DNA from: DATAES01 sp963721305
Lineage (GTDB): Bacteria; Actinomycetota; Acidimicrobiia; Acidimicrobiales; JACDCH01
Length of the DNA stretch: 64,000 nt
Assembly (NCBI GenBank): GCA_963721305.1
Contig: CAVRIR010000003.1
Location: forward strand, 186,001 to 250,000
Direction of reading: 5' to 3'
The position numbers were made by a program, and so were the translations under genes. Under the pieces are notes generated by a model. The model had not been told where the DNA came from. It ran no database searches and worked only from the letters and a program-made list of their open reading frames with translations. Of the stretch, positions 8,605-17,335 are shown piece after piece; position 1 is the stretch's first letter; the number at the start of each line of letters is the position of its first letter.

Positions 8605-9861
8605 GTGAGCGGGCGGGAGGTGCTGGGGCTGCTGGCGTTCGCCGCCCTCGTGGCGTTCGCCGCAGTGCTGGCAGCAGCCGAGACGGCGTTGACCCACCTG
8701 GGACGGGCGCGCGCCGCGCGGCTGGCGGAGGACAGCAGCGATCCCCGCGCGCCGACGCTCGTGCGGCTGCTCGACCACCGCGAGCAGGTGCTCAATCCGA
8801 TCCTGCTCGTCCTCCTCACCTGCCACCTCGCGGCTGCGACGATCGTTGCCCTGCTCGCCGCGAATCGCTGGGGACCGGCGGGTGTGCTCGCGACCTTCGT
8901 GGTCGAGGCGATCGTGATCTTCGTCCTCGCCGAAGCAGTGCCGAAGACGTACGCGCTCCTCGCCACCGAGCGCGTCGCGTTGCGGGTCACGCCGCTGGTG
9001 CGGGCGATCGCGTTCGTCGCGCCTCTCCGCTGGTTGGCGCGCCTGCTCGTCGCCGCGGCGAACGTCATCATCCCCGGACCGGGTCGGGCGGAGGGTCCCG
9101 CGGTGTCGGAAGACGATCTGCTCGCGCTCGCCGGCGTCGCCATGGACGGCGAAGCGATCGCGGCGGAGGAACGTCAGCTCATCGAGAACACGATCGACTT
9201 CGGCGGCACGATCGTGCGCGAGGTGATGGTGCCGCGCCCTGACATGGTGACCGTCGCGTCGGACTTCAAGGTCGGCGACGTGATGGAGATCATCATCCTC
9301 AACGGCCTCAGCCGTTTGCCGGTGACCGGCGACGGCATCGACGACGTCATCGGGATCGTCTACGCCAAGGACCTCATGCGCGCCGAGCGCGATGGCCGCG
9401 GCGACGCGCTGATCACCGAGTTCCTGCGGGACGCCAATTTCGTGCCGGAGATGAAGAAGGTGGCGTCGCTGCTGCGCGAGATGCAGTCCGAGCGCTTCCA
9501 CCTCGCGATCGTCGTGGACGAGTACGGCGGCACCGCCGGGCTCGTGACGCTCGAGGATCTGCTCGAGGAGCTCGTCGGCGAGATCGTCGACGAGTACGAC
9601 GTCGAGGAGAGTCCGCTCGAGCAGCTTCCATCAGGCGAGATCAGCGTCACCGCCCGCATGAACATCGACGACGTCAACGAACTGCTCGACAGCGAACTTC
9701 CCGAGGGCGACTGGGACTCTGTCGGGGGACTGCTCATCGGCCTGCTCGGCCATGTGCCGGTCGAGGGCGAGGTGGCCGAGGTCGACGGCGTGCGGTTGCG
9801 GGCCGAGAAGGTCAACGGCCGGCGCATCGGACGCATCGTCATCACCAAGAAGGCTTCGTGA
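8605..9861 (+). CDS. CNNM/CorC (HlyC)-family transporter with CBS domains
   Basis: The 418-residue protein has an N-terminal CNNM/DUF21 membrane domain (hydrophobic segments near residues 5-25, 72-95 and 98-115, with Ala-Glu-Ala-Val-Pro-Lys-Thr), a paired CBS domain (about 200-330) and a C-terminal CorC_HlyC domain (about 345-415). Proteins of this type are associated with magnesium or cobalt efflux. I start at GTG 8605, directly after the dispersed repeat; a longer open frame upstream only reads through the repeat. Its stop overlaps the GTG start of era. Confidence 0.85.
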   Translation: MSGREVLGLLAFAALVAFAAVLAAAETALTHLGRARAARLAEDSSDPRAPTLVRLLDHREQVLNPILLVLLTCHLAAATIVALLAANRWGPAGVLATFVVEAIVIFVLAEAVPKTYALLATERVALRVTPLVRAIAFVAPLRWLARLLVAAANVIIPGPGRAEGPAVSEDDLLALAGVAMDGEAIAAEERQLIENTIDFGGTIVREVMVPRPDMVTVASDFKVGDVMEIIILNGLSRLPVTGDGIDDVIGIVYAKDLMRAERDGRGDALITEFLRDANFVPEMKKVASLLREMQSERFHLAIVVDEYGGTAGLVTLEDLLEELVGEIVDEYDVEESPLEQLPSGEISVTARMNIDDVNELLDSELPEGDWDSVGGLLIGLLGHVPVEGEVAEVDGVRLRAEKVNGRRIGRIVITKKAS

Positions 9862-10694
9862 GGTCAGGCTTCTGCTCGTTCGTCGGCCGCCCGAACGTCG
9901 GGAAGTCCACCCTGCTCAACGTCGTCCTGGGCACGAAGGTCACGATCGTGTCGGACAAGCCGCAGACCACTCGCACGCAGGTGCGGGGCGTGCTCAACCG
10001 TGATGACGCGCAGGTGGTGTTCGTCGACACGCCCGGCATCCACAAGCCGCGGACGTTGCTCGGCGAGCGGCTCAACGAGACCGCGACCGGCACCATCGGC
10101 GATGTCGATGTGGTCTGTCTCGTCGTCGACGCGACCGCGCCCATCGGTCCGGGCGACCGGTTCATCGCCGCGAAGGTGCCGCCGGGCGCGCTCGTCGTCG
10201 TCAACAAGGTCGACATCGCCTCACCGGACCAGGTGCTCGGACAGCTGGTCGCGGCCAGCGCGCTCGAGCTGAGCGAGTACTTCCCGGTGTCCGCCCGCAC
10301 CGGCGACGGGGTGCCCGCGCTGGTCGACGCCATCGTCGACCGCCTGCCGGAAGGGCCTGCGTACTACCCGGACGACGTCGTCACCGACGTTCCCGAGGCG
10401 TTCTGGGTGGCCGAGCTGGTTCGCGAGCAGCTGCTCGCCATCGTTCGCGAAGAGGTTCCGCACTCGATCGCGGCGCGCGTCACCGAGTGGGAATGGCCCC
10501 GCATTCGTTGCGAGATCCTCGTCGAGCGTGAGTCGCAGAAGGGCATCGTGATCGGCAAGGGCGGCTTGGTCCTCAAGCAGGTCGGCATCGCGGTGCGCGA
10601 GCAGCTACCGGAGGGCGCGTACCTCGAGCTCTTCGTCAAGGTCGACAAGGACTGGCAACGCCGGCCCAAGTCGCTCGAGCGCCTCGGCTACTGA
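9858..10694 (+). CDS. era: GTPase Era
   Basis: Era is the essential GTPase that binds 16S rRNA during 30S assembly. The 278-residue protein shows G1 GRPNVGKS (about residues 10-17), G3 DTPG (about 57-60), G4 NKVD (about 116-119) and a C-terminal KH domain with Gly-Ile-Val-Ile-Gly-Lys-Gly-Gly near 230. The length is slightly short of E. coli Era (301) but complete. The GTG start overlaps the stop of the CorC-type gene, and its end overlaps the convergent dinG by 7 bp. Confidence 0.92.
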   Translation: MRSGFCSFVGRPNVGKSTLLNVVLGTKVTIVSDKPQTTRTQVRGVLNRDDAQVVFVDTPGIHKPRTLLGERLNETATGTIGDVDVVCLVVDATAPIGPGDRFIAAKVPPGALVVVNKVDIASPDQVLGQLVAASALELSEYFPVSARTGDGVPALVDAIVDRLPEGPAYYPDDVVTDVPEAFWVAELVREQLLAIVREEVPHSIAARVTEWEWPRIRCEILVERESQKGIVIGKGGLVLKQVGIAVREQLPEGAYLELFVKVDKDWQRRPKSLERLGY

Positions 10695-12575
10695 AGGGCG
10701 CGCAGGAACGCCTCGACTTCGGCGCGGTCGCGCGTGCGGCGCATGGGTGGCAGTGCGTTGACGATCTCCCATCGATAGTTCGCAGTCGCAAGGCGCGGGT
10801 CGAAGACCGCGACGACGCCGCGGTCGGACGCCGAACGGATCAACCGTCCGGCACCCTGCGCGAGCAGCGTCGTGGCGCGGGGGAGATCGACGAGCGCGAA
10901 GGCACTGCTCCTGGCCCGTTCACGCCGTGCTTGCAGCAGCGGCTCGTCTGGGCGCGGAAACGGGAGGCGATCGATGGTGACGAGCGACAGGGTCGAACCG
11001 CGCACGTCGACTCCCTGCCAGAACCCCATCGTCGCGAAGAGGCACGACTGCTCGTCTGCGGTGAACGCGCGGACGAGCGCAGGCTTCGGCAACGACGTCT
11101 GGTCGAGCACGGTGAACGGGAGACGAGGTCGCAGCGCGTCGACGGCCCGGTGCATCGCCGACCACGACGTGAACAGCGCGAGCGTGCGGCCACCGGCCGC
11201 GGTGATCAACGCCTCGAGATCGGCGTGCATCGCGCTCTCGTAGCCGGCGGCCCTCGGGTCGGGGAGCTGTGCGGCGCAGTAGAGGATCGCGTTTGCGCCG
11301 TAGTCGAAGGGGCTGCCGACGTCGAGCTCGGTGTAGCCGTCGGGCGGGAGCCCGACCTTGATGGCGAGCGAGCGCGGGATGGTCGCGCTGGTGAGCACGG
11401 CGGTCAGGTCTCGCCACAACGGCTCGAGCGTGGGTGCGACGTCGATGGGCGCGACCTTCAGCCGCGGTGAGTGCGGCGGGCCCTCGACCCAGCAAACATC
11501 GGCGTCGGGCACGTGCGCGGCTGTCGCCAGCTCGTCGGCGAGCGCGGTGGCCGCCTTCAGCGCCCGCAGCTTGCGGTTGGTGGTGTCTCCTGCCTCGCTG
11601 GTGATGGCGCGCAGCGCGGCCATCGTTCGGGCGACCCGTCCAGCGCCGACGTCGACCGCCGCGGCGACCACCTCGTCGAGCGTGCGCAGCCGGCGCCCGT
11701 GGTGCTCGGCGAGTGCGTCGGTGAGCTGGCCCGCCGAGGCCTCGAGATCGCCGACCAGGCGCTCGTCGGAAACGATCGACCTCGTCGCGCGCGCGAGCGA
11801 CAGGAAGCTGCCGCCGCTCAGCTCGATGCCGGCGGTCGCGGAGATGACCTCTTCGAGTTGATGGGCCTCGTCGAAGATGACGATGTCGTGCTCGGGCAAC
11901 ACCGCGCGGTCCGTCGCGAGGTGCATGCCGTACAAGTGGGTGTTGACGACGACGACGTCTGCCGACGCGGCCTCAGCGCGCGCCCGCTCGGTGAAGCAGG
12001 CTTCGCCGACAGGGCAACGCGAACGCGCCCGGACATTCGCGCGCGCTCACGGACAGCGCCGCCCACGCCGCAGTCGAGGGCTCGAACGTGAGGTCGGCTC
12101 GGTCGCCGGTTTTCGTCTCGGTGCCCCACTCGATGAGTCGGAGAAGCTCGCTGCGCGGCGCTCGATCGGCCAACGGATCGACGCCCGCCATGGCGAGCTG
12201 TTCACCGCCGTCGTCCGCGCCACCACCCAGCACCTCCTTCGCCCGCTGCAGGCAGAGGTAGTTCGACCGTCCTTTCAGCGATGCGTAGGAGAACGGGCGG
12301 TCGATGTGCTCGGCGAGGAAGGGGAGGTCCTTGCCGACGAGCTGGTCTTGCAGGGCCTTCGTGGCGGTGGCCACGACGGTCCGCTTGCCCGACAGGATGG
12401 CGGGCACGAGGTAGGCGAGCGTCTTGCCCGTACCGGTGCCCGCTTGCACGACGACGTGACGACCGGTGGCGATGGCGGTCTCGATCGCCGAGGTCATCTC
12501 ACGCTGGCCGGTGCGCGCCTCACCACCGTGGGGGAGGGCGACGACGACCTCGTCGAGCGCGCTGACGGCATCCAC
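10688..12575 (-). CDS. dinG: DinG-family ATP-dependent DNA helicase, apparent frameshift
   Basis: This XPD/DinG-type superfamily 2 helicase unwinds DNA during repair. The N-terminal frame (12575-12018) has Walker A Gly-Thr-Gly-Thr-Gly-Lys-Thr near residue 40 and the first Fe-S cysteines (Asn-Tyr-Leu-Cys and Arg-Glu-Cys). The remaining cysteines, a DEAH-type box (Asp-Glu-Ala-His) and helicase motifs V-VI (Gln-Gly-Ala-Gly-Arg-Leu-Ile-Arg) are in another frame down to 10688. Deleting one base near 12017 joins them inside the Fe-S cluster and restores Cys-Pro-Val-Gly-Glu-Ala-Cys-Phe. I place the start at GTG 12575. The gene converges on era. Confidence 0.8.
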
Positions 12576-12658
12576 GCCACCATCGTGCCCGCGGGGTGTG
12601 ACAGTGCCGGGGATCCGCCTCGAATCCCTGACCCGACATTCGGGCCCGGCTCGTCCGG

Positions 12659-13552
12659 CTACGTGAGCACGACGCCGCCACGATCGGCTTCGACGGGTAC
12701 CTGTCCAGGTATGCGGGGGGCCTCGATGTCGATCGTGACCGTCCCGCGATGGCGCTCGTACAGCACCACGTTGAAGATCGACGCGTACACGAGCAGCCGT
12801 CCGAAGAAGAACAGCCAGGCGAGGATGGCGAACACGACGCCGAGCGAGCCGTACAGCGCCGACGAGTTGGCGACCGCGTGCGGCACGACGTACGCGCCGA
12901 CGAGCGTGAGCACTTGGAGGCCGGCACCGGCGACCACGGCGCCCGGCAGCAGCGGTCGCCATCCGACCGACTGCGTGCCCAGCATGACGAACGTCAGCCA
13001 GAACAGGACGATGTTCACCGCGACCGTCGGGACGATCGCCGCCGGCGCGGCCCAGCCCGGCAACACCGACACGACGAGGCCTGTCAGCCCGATGGAGATG
13101 GTCAGCAGCGCGCCGGTCATGAGCAGCCACAGCACGGCGATGCCGCGGTCCTTGATACCGCCCCGCTTCAGTTGCCATGCCTTGTCGACGGCGCGCTCGA
13201 TGGCGAGGACGACACCGAGCGCCGACCACGCCAGCCCGACGAACCCGACGATCGACGCGGCCCGCCGGCTGTGCTCGGCCGCGGCGATTGCCTGGGTCAT
13301 GACGTCGGCCGCCGTGCCCGACAAGCCGAGGCGGTCGATGACGTCGCCGGCGAGGTCGACGCGGCCGTGCGCGACGAACCCGACCACGGCGGTTCCGACC
13401 AACAGCGCGGGGAACAACGAGACGAAGATCGCCAACGTCACGGCCGCGGCCACCACGCCCCCTTCGAGCTCGTCGAACCGGTCCTTCACGGCCATCAGGA
13501 CGTCGAACCAGGGCCAGCGTTGTCGCAGGTGGTTCAGCCTGTCGCGCACCAC
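12659..13552 (-). CDS. YihY/UPF0761-family membrane protein
   Basis: The 297-residue protein has a cytoplasmic N-terminus with Trp-Pro-Trp and Asp-Arg-Phe-Asp-Glu-Leu-Glu-Gly-Gly, then about six hydrophobic segments between residues 35 and 260. This is the pattern of the YihY/virulence factor BrkB family (once mislabelled RNase BN). No enzymatic function is established for the family. The start is one of two tandem GTGs at 13552/13549; longer frames run antisense through uppS. It is divergent from uppS, leaving only 34 bp for both promoters. Confidence 0.75.
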   Translation of the reverse strand: MVRDRLNHLRQRWPWFDVLMAVKDRFDELEGGVVAAAVTLAIFVSLFPALLVGTAVVGFVAHGRVDLAGDVIDRLGLSGTAADVMTQAIAAAEHSRRAASIVGFVGLAWSALGVVLAIERAVDKAWQLKRGGIKDRGIAVLWLLMTGALLTISIGLTGLVVSVLPGWAAPAAIVPTVAVNIVLFWLTFVMLGTQSVGWRPLLPGAVVAGAGLQVLTLVGAYVVPHAVANSSALYGSLGVVFAILAWLFFFGRLLVYASIFNVVLYERHRGTVTIDIEAPRIPGQVPVEADRGGVVLT

Positions 13553-13586
13553 GGACGAGTACCCGAGCGGCGGTAACTTGCAAACC

Positions 13587-14336
13587 GTGGACCCCCTCCC
13601 CGGCTTTCGTACTGCGCGCGAGCTGCCGGGCATCGATCCCGAGAGGGTCCCGACCCACGTCGCGGCGGTCATGGACGGCAACGGACGGTGGGCCCAGGGC
13701 CGTGGGCTCAAGCGGACAGAAGGCCACGCCGCCGGCGAAGAGGCGTTGTTCGACACCGTCGAGGGCGCGCTCGAGCTCGGACTGCGCTGGTTCACCGTGT
13801 ACGCGTTCTCGACGGAGAACTGGCGGCGGCCGATCGACGAAGTCCGCTTCCTCATGAACTTCAACGAAGGGATCCTGCTCCGCCACCGCGATCAGCTCGA
13901 CGAGTGGGGTGTGCGCATCCGCTTCGCGGGGCGGCGGGACTGGCGGGTGCCGAGACGGGTACTGCGGCGCATCGAGGAGTCCGAGGAGCAGACGCGCAAG
14001 AACCGCCGGATGACGTTCACGATCGCGTTCAACTACGGCGGACGCGCGGAGATCGTCGACGCGGTGCGTTCGATCGTCGACGCGCGCATCCCGTCGAGGA
14101 AGATCACCGAGCACACGATCCGCGAGCACCTGTACGAGCCCGAGATGCCCGATCCCGACATCGCTATTCGCACGTCGGGGGAGTTCCGCATCTCCAACTT
14201 CCTGTTGTGGGAGCTGGCCTACAGCGAGCTGGTCTTCACCGACGTCCTGTGGCCCGACTTCCGTCGTGAGAACCTCTTCGACGCGGTCAGGGAGTTCCAG
14301 CAACGCAACCGCCGCTTCGGCGCCATCGAGAGCTGA
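13587..14336 (+). CDS. uppS: Isoprenyl (undecaprenyl) diphosphate synthase
   Basis: This cis-prenyltransferase makes the polyprenyl diphosphate carrier for cell-wall synthesis. The 249-residue protein has the catalytic MDGNGRWAQGRG segment at about residues 29-40, the Tyr-Ala-Phe-Ser-Thr-Glu-Asn-Trp-Arg-Arg-Pro motif near 73-83, and the C-terminal Asp-Ile-Ala-Ile-Arg-Thr-Ser-Gly-Glu with Arg-Ile-Ser-Asn-Phe. It begins at GTG. recO follows 12 bp downstream, so the two are likely cotranscribed, a common actinobacterial pairing. Confidence 0.92.
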   Translation: MDPLPGFRTARELPGIDPERVPTHVAAVMDGNGRWAQGRGLKRTEGHAAGEEALFDTVEGALELGLRWFTVYAFSTENWRRPIDEVRFLMNFNEGILLRHRDQLDEWGVRIRFAGRRDWRVPRRVLRRIEESEEQTRKNRRMTFTIAFNYGGRAEIVDAVRSIVDARIPSRKITEHTIREHLYEPEMPDPDIAIRTSGEFRISNFLLWELAYSELVFTDVLWPDFRRENLFDAVREFQQRNRRFGAIES

Positions 14337-14348
14337 GGGCCAAGGCGC

Positions 14349-15065
14349 GTGTCGCTGTATCGCGACGAAGCGATCGTGATCCGGACGTACCGGCTCGGTG
14401 AGGCCGATCGCATCGTCGTGCTGTTCACGAAGGCGCGCGGCAAGGTGCGCGCCGTCGCCAAGGGCGTCCGCAAGACCACCTCACGGTTCGGGGCGCGGCT
14501 CGAACCGACGAGCCACGTCGCGCTGCAGCTCTACGAGGGACGCAACCTCGACACGATCACGCAAGCGGAGACACTCGATCACTTCCGTTTGATCCGTGAC
14601 GACCTCGATCGCATCGGTCGAGCGTCGTCGATGCTCGAAGCGGTCGATCACATCACCGAGGAACGCGAACCCAACAGCGCGATGTACACGATGCTGCTGG
14701 GCGCGCTGCGAGCACTCGCCGCGGATGATCATCCGTTGATCGCGCCCGGCTTCTTCTGGAAGCTGCTTGCGCTCGAGGGATTGTCCCCGGTCGTCGACGC
14801 GTGTGTCGTGTGCGGTGAGGACTCCGGTTTGTGCGCGTTCTCGGTGAACGATGGCGGCGTCGTGTGCGCCGAGCACCGCCGTGGTGTTCCGTTGCCCGCG
14901 GAGTCCATCGAGCTGCTGCAGTTGATCCTCGGCGGACACCTCGGCGTCGCCCTCGCCCGTCCGGTGACTCCCGCGACTGCCGAGGTGGAACACCTCGCCA
15001 CTCGCGCCCTCGAGTTCCACCTCGAGCGCCGCCTCCGCTCCATCGGCGTCCTCGACCGCGGCTGA
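14349..15065 (+). CDS. recO: DNA repair protein RecO
   Basis: RecO works with RecF and RecR to load RecA onto gapped DNA. The 238-residue protein opens with the OB-fold region (Asp-Glu-Ala-Ile-Val-Ile-Arg-Thr-Tyr-Arg-Leu-Gly-Glu-Ala-Asp) and has a C-terminal zinc site with Cys-Val-Val-Cys, a third Cys and Cys-Ala-Glu-His at about residues 151-177. It starts at GTG after uppS. The stop codon touches the first base of dispersed repeat copy 2, which then separates it from glyQS. Confidence 0.9.
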   Translation: MSLYRDEAIVIRTYRLGEADRIVVLFTKARGKVRAVAKGVRKTTSRFGARLEPTSHVALQLYEGRNLDTITQAETLDHFRLIRDDLDRIGRASSMLEAVDHITEEREPNSAMYTMLLGALRALAADDHPLIAPGFFWKLLALEGLSPVVDACVVCGEDSGLCAFSVNDGGVVCAEHRRGVPLPAESIELLQLILGGHLGVALARPVTPATAEVEHLATRALEFHLERRLRSIGVLDRG

Positions 15066-15112
15066 ATGTTGGATGGAAACGGGCGCCATGGCGCCCGTTT
15101 CTCCCCGAAGTT
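15065..15112 (+). repeat. Dispersed palindromic repeat, copy 2
   Basis: This copy has the most perfect centre: GAAACGGGCGCC and its exact complement form a 26-bp palindrome. It starts with AATGTTGGATGG immediately after the recO stop and ends in CTCCCCGAAGTT, one base shorter there than copies 1 and 3. In RNA it would fold to a strong stem followed by UUUCUCC, so it could act as a terminator for uppS-recO. The conserved flanks argue that it is a mobile or REP-like family. Confidence 0.8.
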
Positions 15113-15141
15113 GGCGGAGTGGGGGCCGGTAGTGTCGGCCC

Positions 15142-16482
15142 ATGGCCGACGACACTGCGCCGAGCGCGCAGCCCGATCCCGAGCTGTTCGATCGCATCGT
15201 CAATCTGAGCCGCCGTCGTGGCTTCGTCTTCCCGTCGGCCGAGATCTACGGCGGTTTCCGTTCGACCTACGACTACGGCCCGCTGGGCGTCTTGATGCTG
15301 CGCAACGTGAAAGCGGCGTGGTGGCGGTCGATGGTGCAGCTGCGCGACGACGTCGTCGGACTCGACGCCGCGATCATCAGCCCTCCTGCGATCTGGGCGG
15401 CCTCTGGGCACCTGAAGAACTTCACGGACCCGCTCGTCGACTGCCGTAGCTGCCACGAGCGGTTCCGCCTCGACAAGCTGGACGATCCGCGCACGTGCCC
15501 GAAGTGCGGTGCCAAGGACTCGTTCACCGAGCCGCGCCAGTTCAACCTCATGTTCAAGACGTACGCGGGCCCGGTGGAGGAGTCGGCCGCTGAGGTGTAC
15601 CTGCGGCCCGAGACGGCGCAGGGCATGTTCGTGAACTTCAACAACGTCCTCACGACGAGTCGCAAGAAGCCGCCGTTCGGCATCGCGCAGGTCGGCAAGT
15701 CGTTCCGCAACGAGATCACGCCCGGCAACTTCGTGTTCCGCACGCGCGAGTTCGAGCAGATGGAGCTCGAGTACTTCGTGCCCCCGTCGGAATCGGGCCA
15801 GTGGTACGAGTACTGGACCGCCGAGCGCTACCGCTGGTACGTCGATCTCGGCATCCCCGAGTCGAAGCTGCGCTTGCGTCCACATGATGCGGACGAGTTG
15901 TCGCACTACTCGTCCGGCACGAGCGACGTCGAGTATCTCTTCCCCTGGGGATGGGACGAGCTCGAGGGCATCGCCAACCGTGGCGACTACGACCTCACAC
16001 AGCACTCGAACGCGTCCGGCGAGAAGCTCGAGTACTTCGACCAGAGCACGGGTGAGCGGTACGTGCCGCACGTGATCGAGCCGGCCGCTGGCGCGACGCG
16101 GACGATGATGGCGTTCCTCATGGCGGCGTACGACGAGGAAGAGGTGCGAGGCGAGACGCGCACGGTGCTGCGCCTCGATCCTCGCCTGTCGCCCTACCAG
16201 GTCGCGGTGCTGCCGTTGTCGCGCAACGAGAAGCTGTCACCGGTCGCGCGCGACGTGCTGCAGCGCCTCCAACCCCATCTCATGACGGAGTACGACGAGA
16301 CGCAGTCGATCGGCCGCCGCTACCGCCGCCAGGACGAGATCGGCACGCCGTTGTGCGTGACCGTCGACTTCGAGTCGCTCGAGGACAAAGCAGTGACGAT
16401 TCGCGAGCGCGACACGATGGAGCAGACGCGCGTTCCGATCGAGGACATCGTCGGTCATGTGCAGAACCTGCTGCCTGCATGA
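15142..16482 (+). CDS. glyQS: Glycyl-tRNA synthetase (class II, alpha2 type)
   Basis: This 446-residue enzyme charges tRNA-Gly. It is the single-subunit form found in actinobacteria, archaea and eukaryotes. Visible parts are the N-terminal motif 1 region (Gly-Gly-Phe-Arg-Ser-Thr-Tyr-Asp-Tyr-Gly-Pro-Leu-Gly), a zinc-ribbon insert with Cys-Arg-Ser-Cys and Cys-Pro-Lys-Cys (about residues 102-128), the Arg-Pro-Glu-Thr-Ala-Gln-Gly motif near 155, and a C-terminal anticodon domain. Start is ATG 15142. The stop overlaps the ATG of the next gene. Confidence 0.93.
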   Translation: MADDTAPSAQPDPELFDRIVNLSRRRGFVFPSAEIYGGFRSTYDYGPLGVLMLRNVKAAWWRSMVQLRDDVVGLDAAIISPPAIWAASGHLKNFTDPLVDCRSCHERFRLDKLDDPRTCPKCGAKDSFTEPRQFNLMFKTYAGPVEESAAEVYLRPETAQGMFVNFNNVLTTSRKKPPFGIAQVGKSFRNEITPGNFVFRTREFEQMELEYFVPPSESGQWYEYWTAERYRWYVDLGIPESKLRLRPHDADELSHYSSGTSDVEYLFPWGWDELEGIANRGDYDLTQHSNASGEKLEYFDQSTGERYVPHVIEPAAGATRTMMAFLMAAYDEEEVRGETRTVLRLDPRLSPYQVAVLPLSRNEKLSPVARDVLQRLQPHLMTEYDETQSIGRRYRRQDEIGTPLCVTVDFESLEDKAVTIRERDTMEQTRVPIEDIVGHVQNLLPA

Positions 16483-17285
16483 CCAAGCAGTGGATCGCGG
16501 CCAACCGTTCATGGTGGGACGAGCGCGCCGACAGCCACGCGGCGTCGACGTTCTATGACCTGAAGTCGTTTCGCCGCGGACGCGACGACCTCCGTCCCTT
16601 CGAGGCGGGCGAGGTCGGCGTCGACCCAGATGGCATCGACCTGCTCCACCTGCAATGCCACATCGGCACGGACACGTTGTCGTGGGCGCAGCGAGGCGCG
16701 CACGTCGTCGGACTCGACTTCTCCGAGCCGGCGATCGAGACGGCCCGCGCACTCGCGACCGAGCTGGGCGTGAATGACCGCGCCGAGTTCGTCGTGGCCG
16801 ACGTGTACAAGGCGGTCGAAGCGCTCGAGCACCGCACGTTCGACGTCGTGTACACGGGCATCGGCGCGCTGACGTGGCTGCCCGACATCGATCGATGGGC
16901 CGAGGTCGCGGCCTCGCTCGTCCGTCCCGGCGGGGTCCTGTACGTCGTGGAGATCCATCCGTTCCTGTGGCCGTTCGGTGACACTCCTGAACCGGAGCTC
17001 TCGTACTCGTACTTCGGCGTGGTCGAGAGCGACGACGCATTCGGCTCGTACACCGACCGCTCCCTGTCCACCGAGCACAACCACGTGTTCGAGCACAACT
17101 GGGGGTTTGGTCCGGTCGTGACCGCGACCGTGAAGGCAGGGCTCACCGTCGAGCTCGTGGCCGAGCACGAAGTGGGCGTCGAGCAGAAGTGGCCGTTCAT
17201 GGTCCGCGGCCGTGACCGCCTGTGGCGAATGCCGAAGGACCGTCCGACCATTCCGCAGCTCTGGTCACTTCGCGCCCGCAAGTAA
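16479..17285 (+). CDS. Class I SAM-dependent methyltransferase
   Basis: The 268-residue protein has a Rossmann methyltransferase core: a motif I-like segment His-Leu-Gln-Cys-His-Ile-Gly-Thr-Asp-Thr near residues 57-66, an acidic strand end Val-Val-Gly-Leu-Asp-Phe-Ser near 79-85, and Ala-Asp-Val-Tyr (post-II) near 107. The glycine-rich motif I is replaced by Cys-His-Ile-Gly, a variant seen in one actinobacterial family of unknown substrate. The ATG start overlaps the glyQS stop (ATGA), so it is cotranscribed with glyQS. The substrate cannot be inferred. Confidence 0.75.
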   Translation: MTKQWIAANRSWWDERADSHAASTFYDLKSFRRGRDDLRPFEAGEVGVDPDGIDLLHLQCHIGTDTLSWAQRGAHVVGLDFSEPAIETARALATELGVNDRAEFVVADVYKAVEALEHRTFDVVYTGIGALTWLPDIDRWAEVAASLVRPGGVLYVVEIHPFLWPFGDTPEPELSYSYFGVVESDDAFGSYTDRSLSTEHNHVFEHNWGFGPVVTATVKAGLTVELVAEHEVGVEQKWPFMVRGRDRLWRMPKDRPTIPQLWSLRARK

Positions 17286-17335
17286 GCGCGTTTTGCGGCT
17301 CAAATTCCAGAGCGACCCACCACTAGGCTCGGCCC

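Noticed and set aside
8251..9501. A 416-codon minus-strand frame over ybeY and the CorC-type gene
   Set aside because: It is antisense to two well-supported genes and is His/Arg/Asp-rich with no domain; typical of GC-rich antisense frames.
11973..14303. A 776-codon open frame on the minus strand across yihY and uppS
   Set aside because: It reads antisense through uppS, which has clear catalytic motifs, and out of frame through yihY. Only its last 201 codons are real, as the N-terminus of dinG.
15065..15125. Short peptide Met-Leu-Asp-Gly-Asn-Gly-Arg starting in repeat copies
   Set aside because: It arises from the palindromic repeat itself in several places, with no ribosome site; not a conserved peptide gene.
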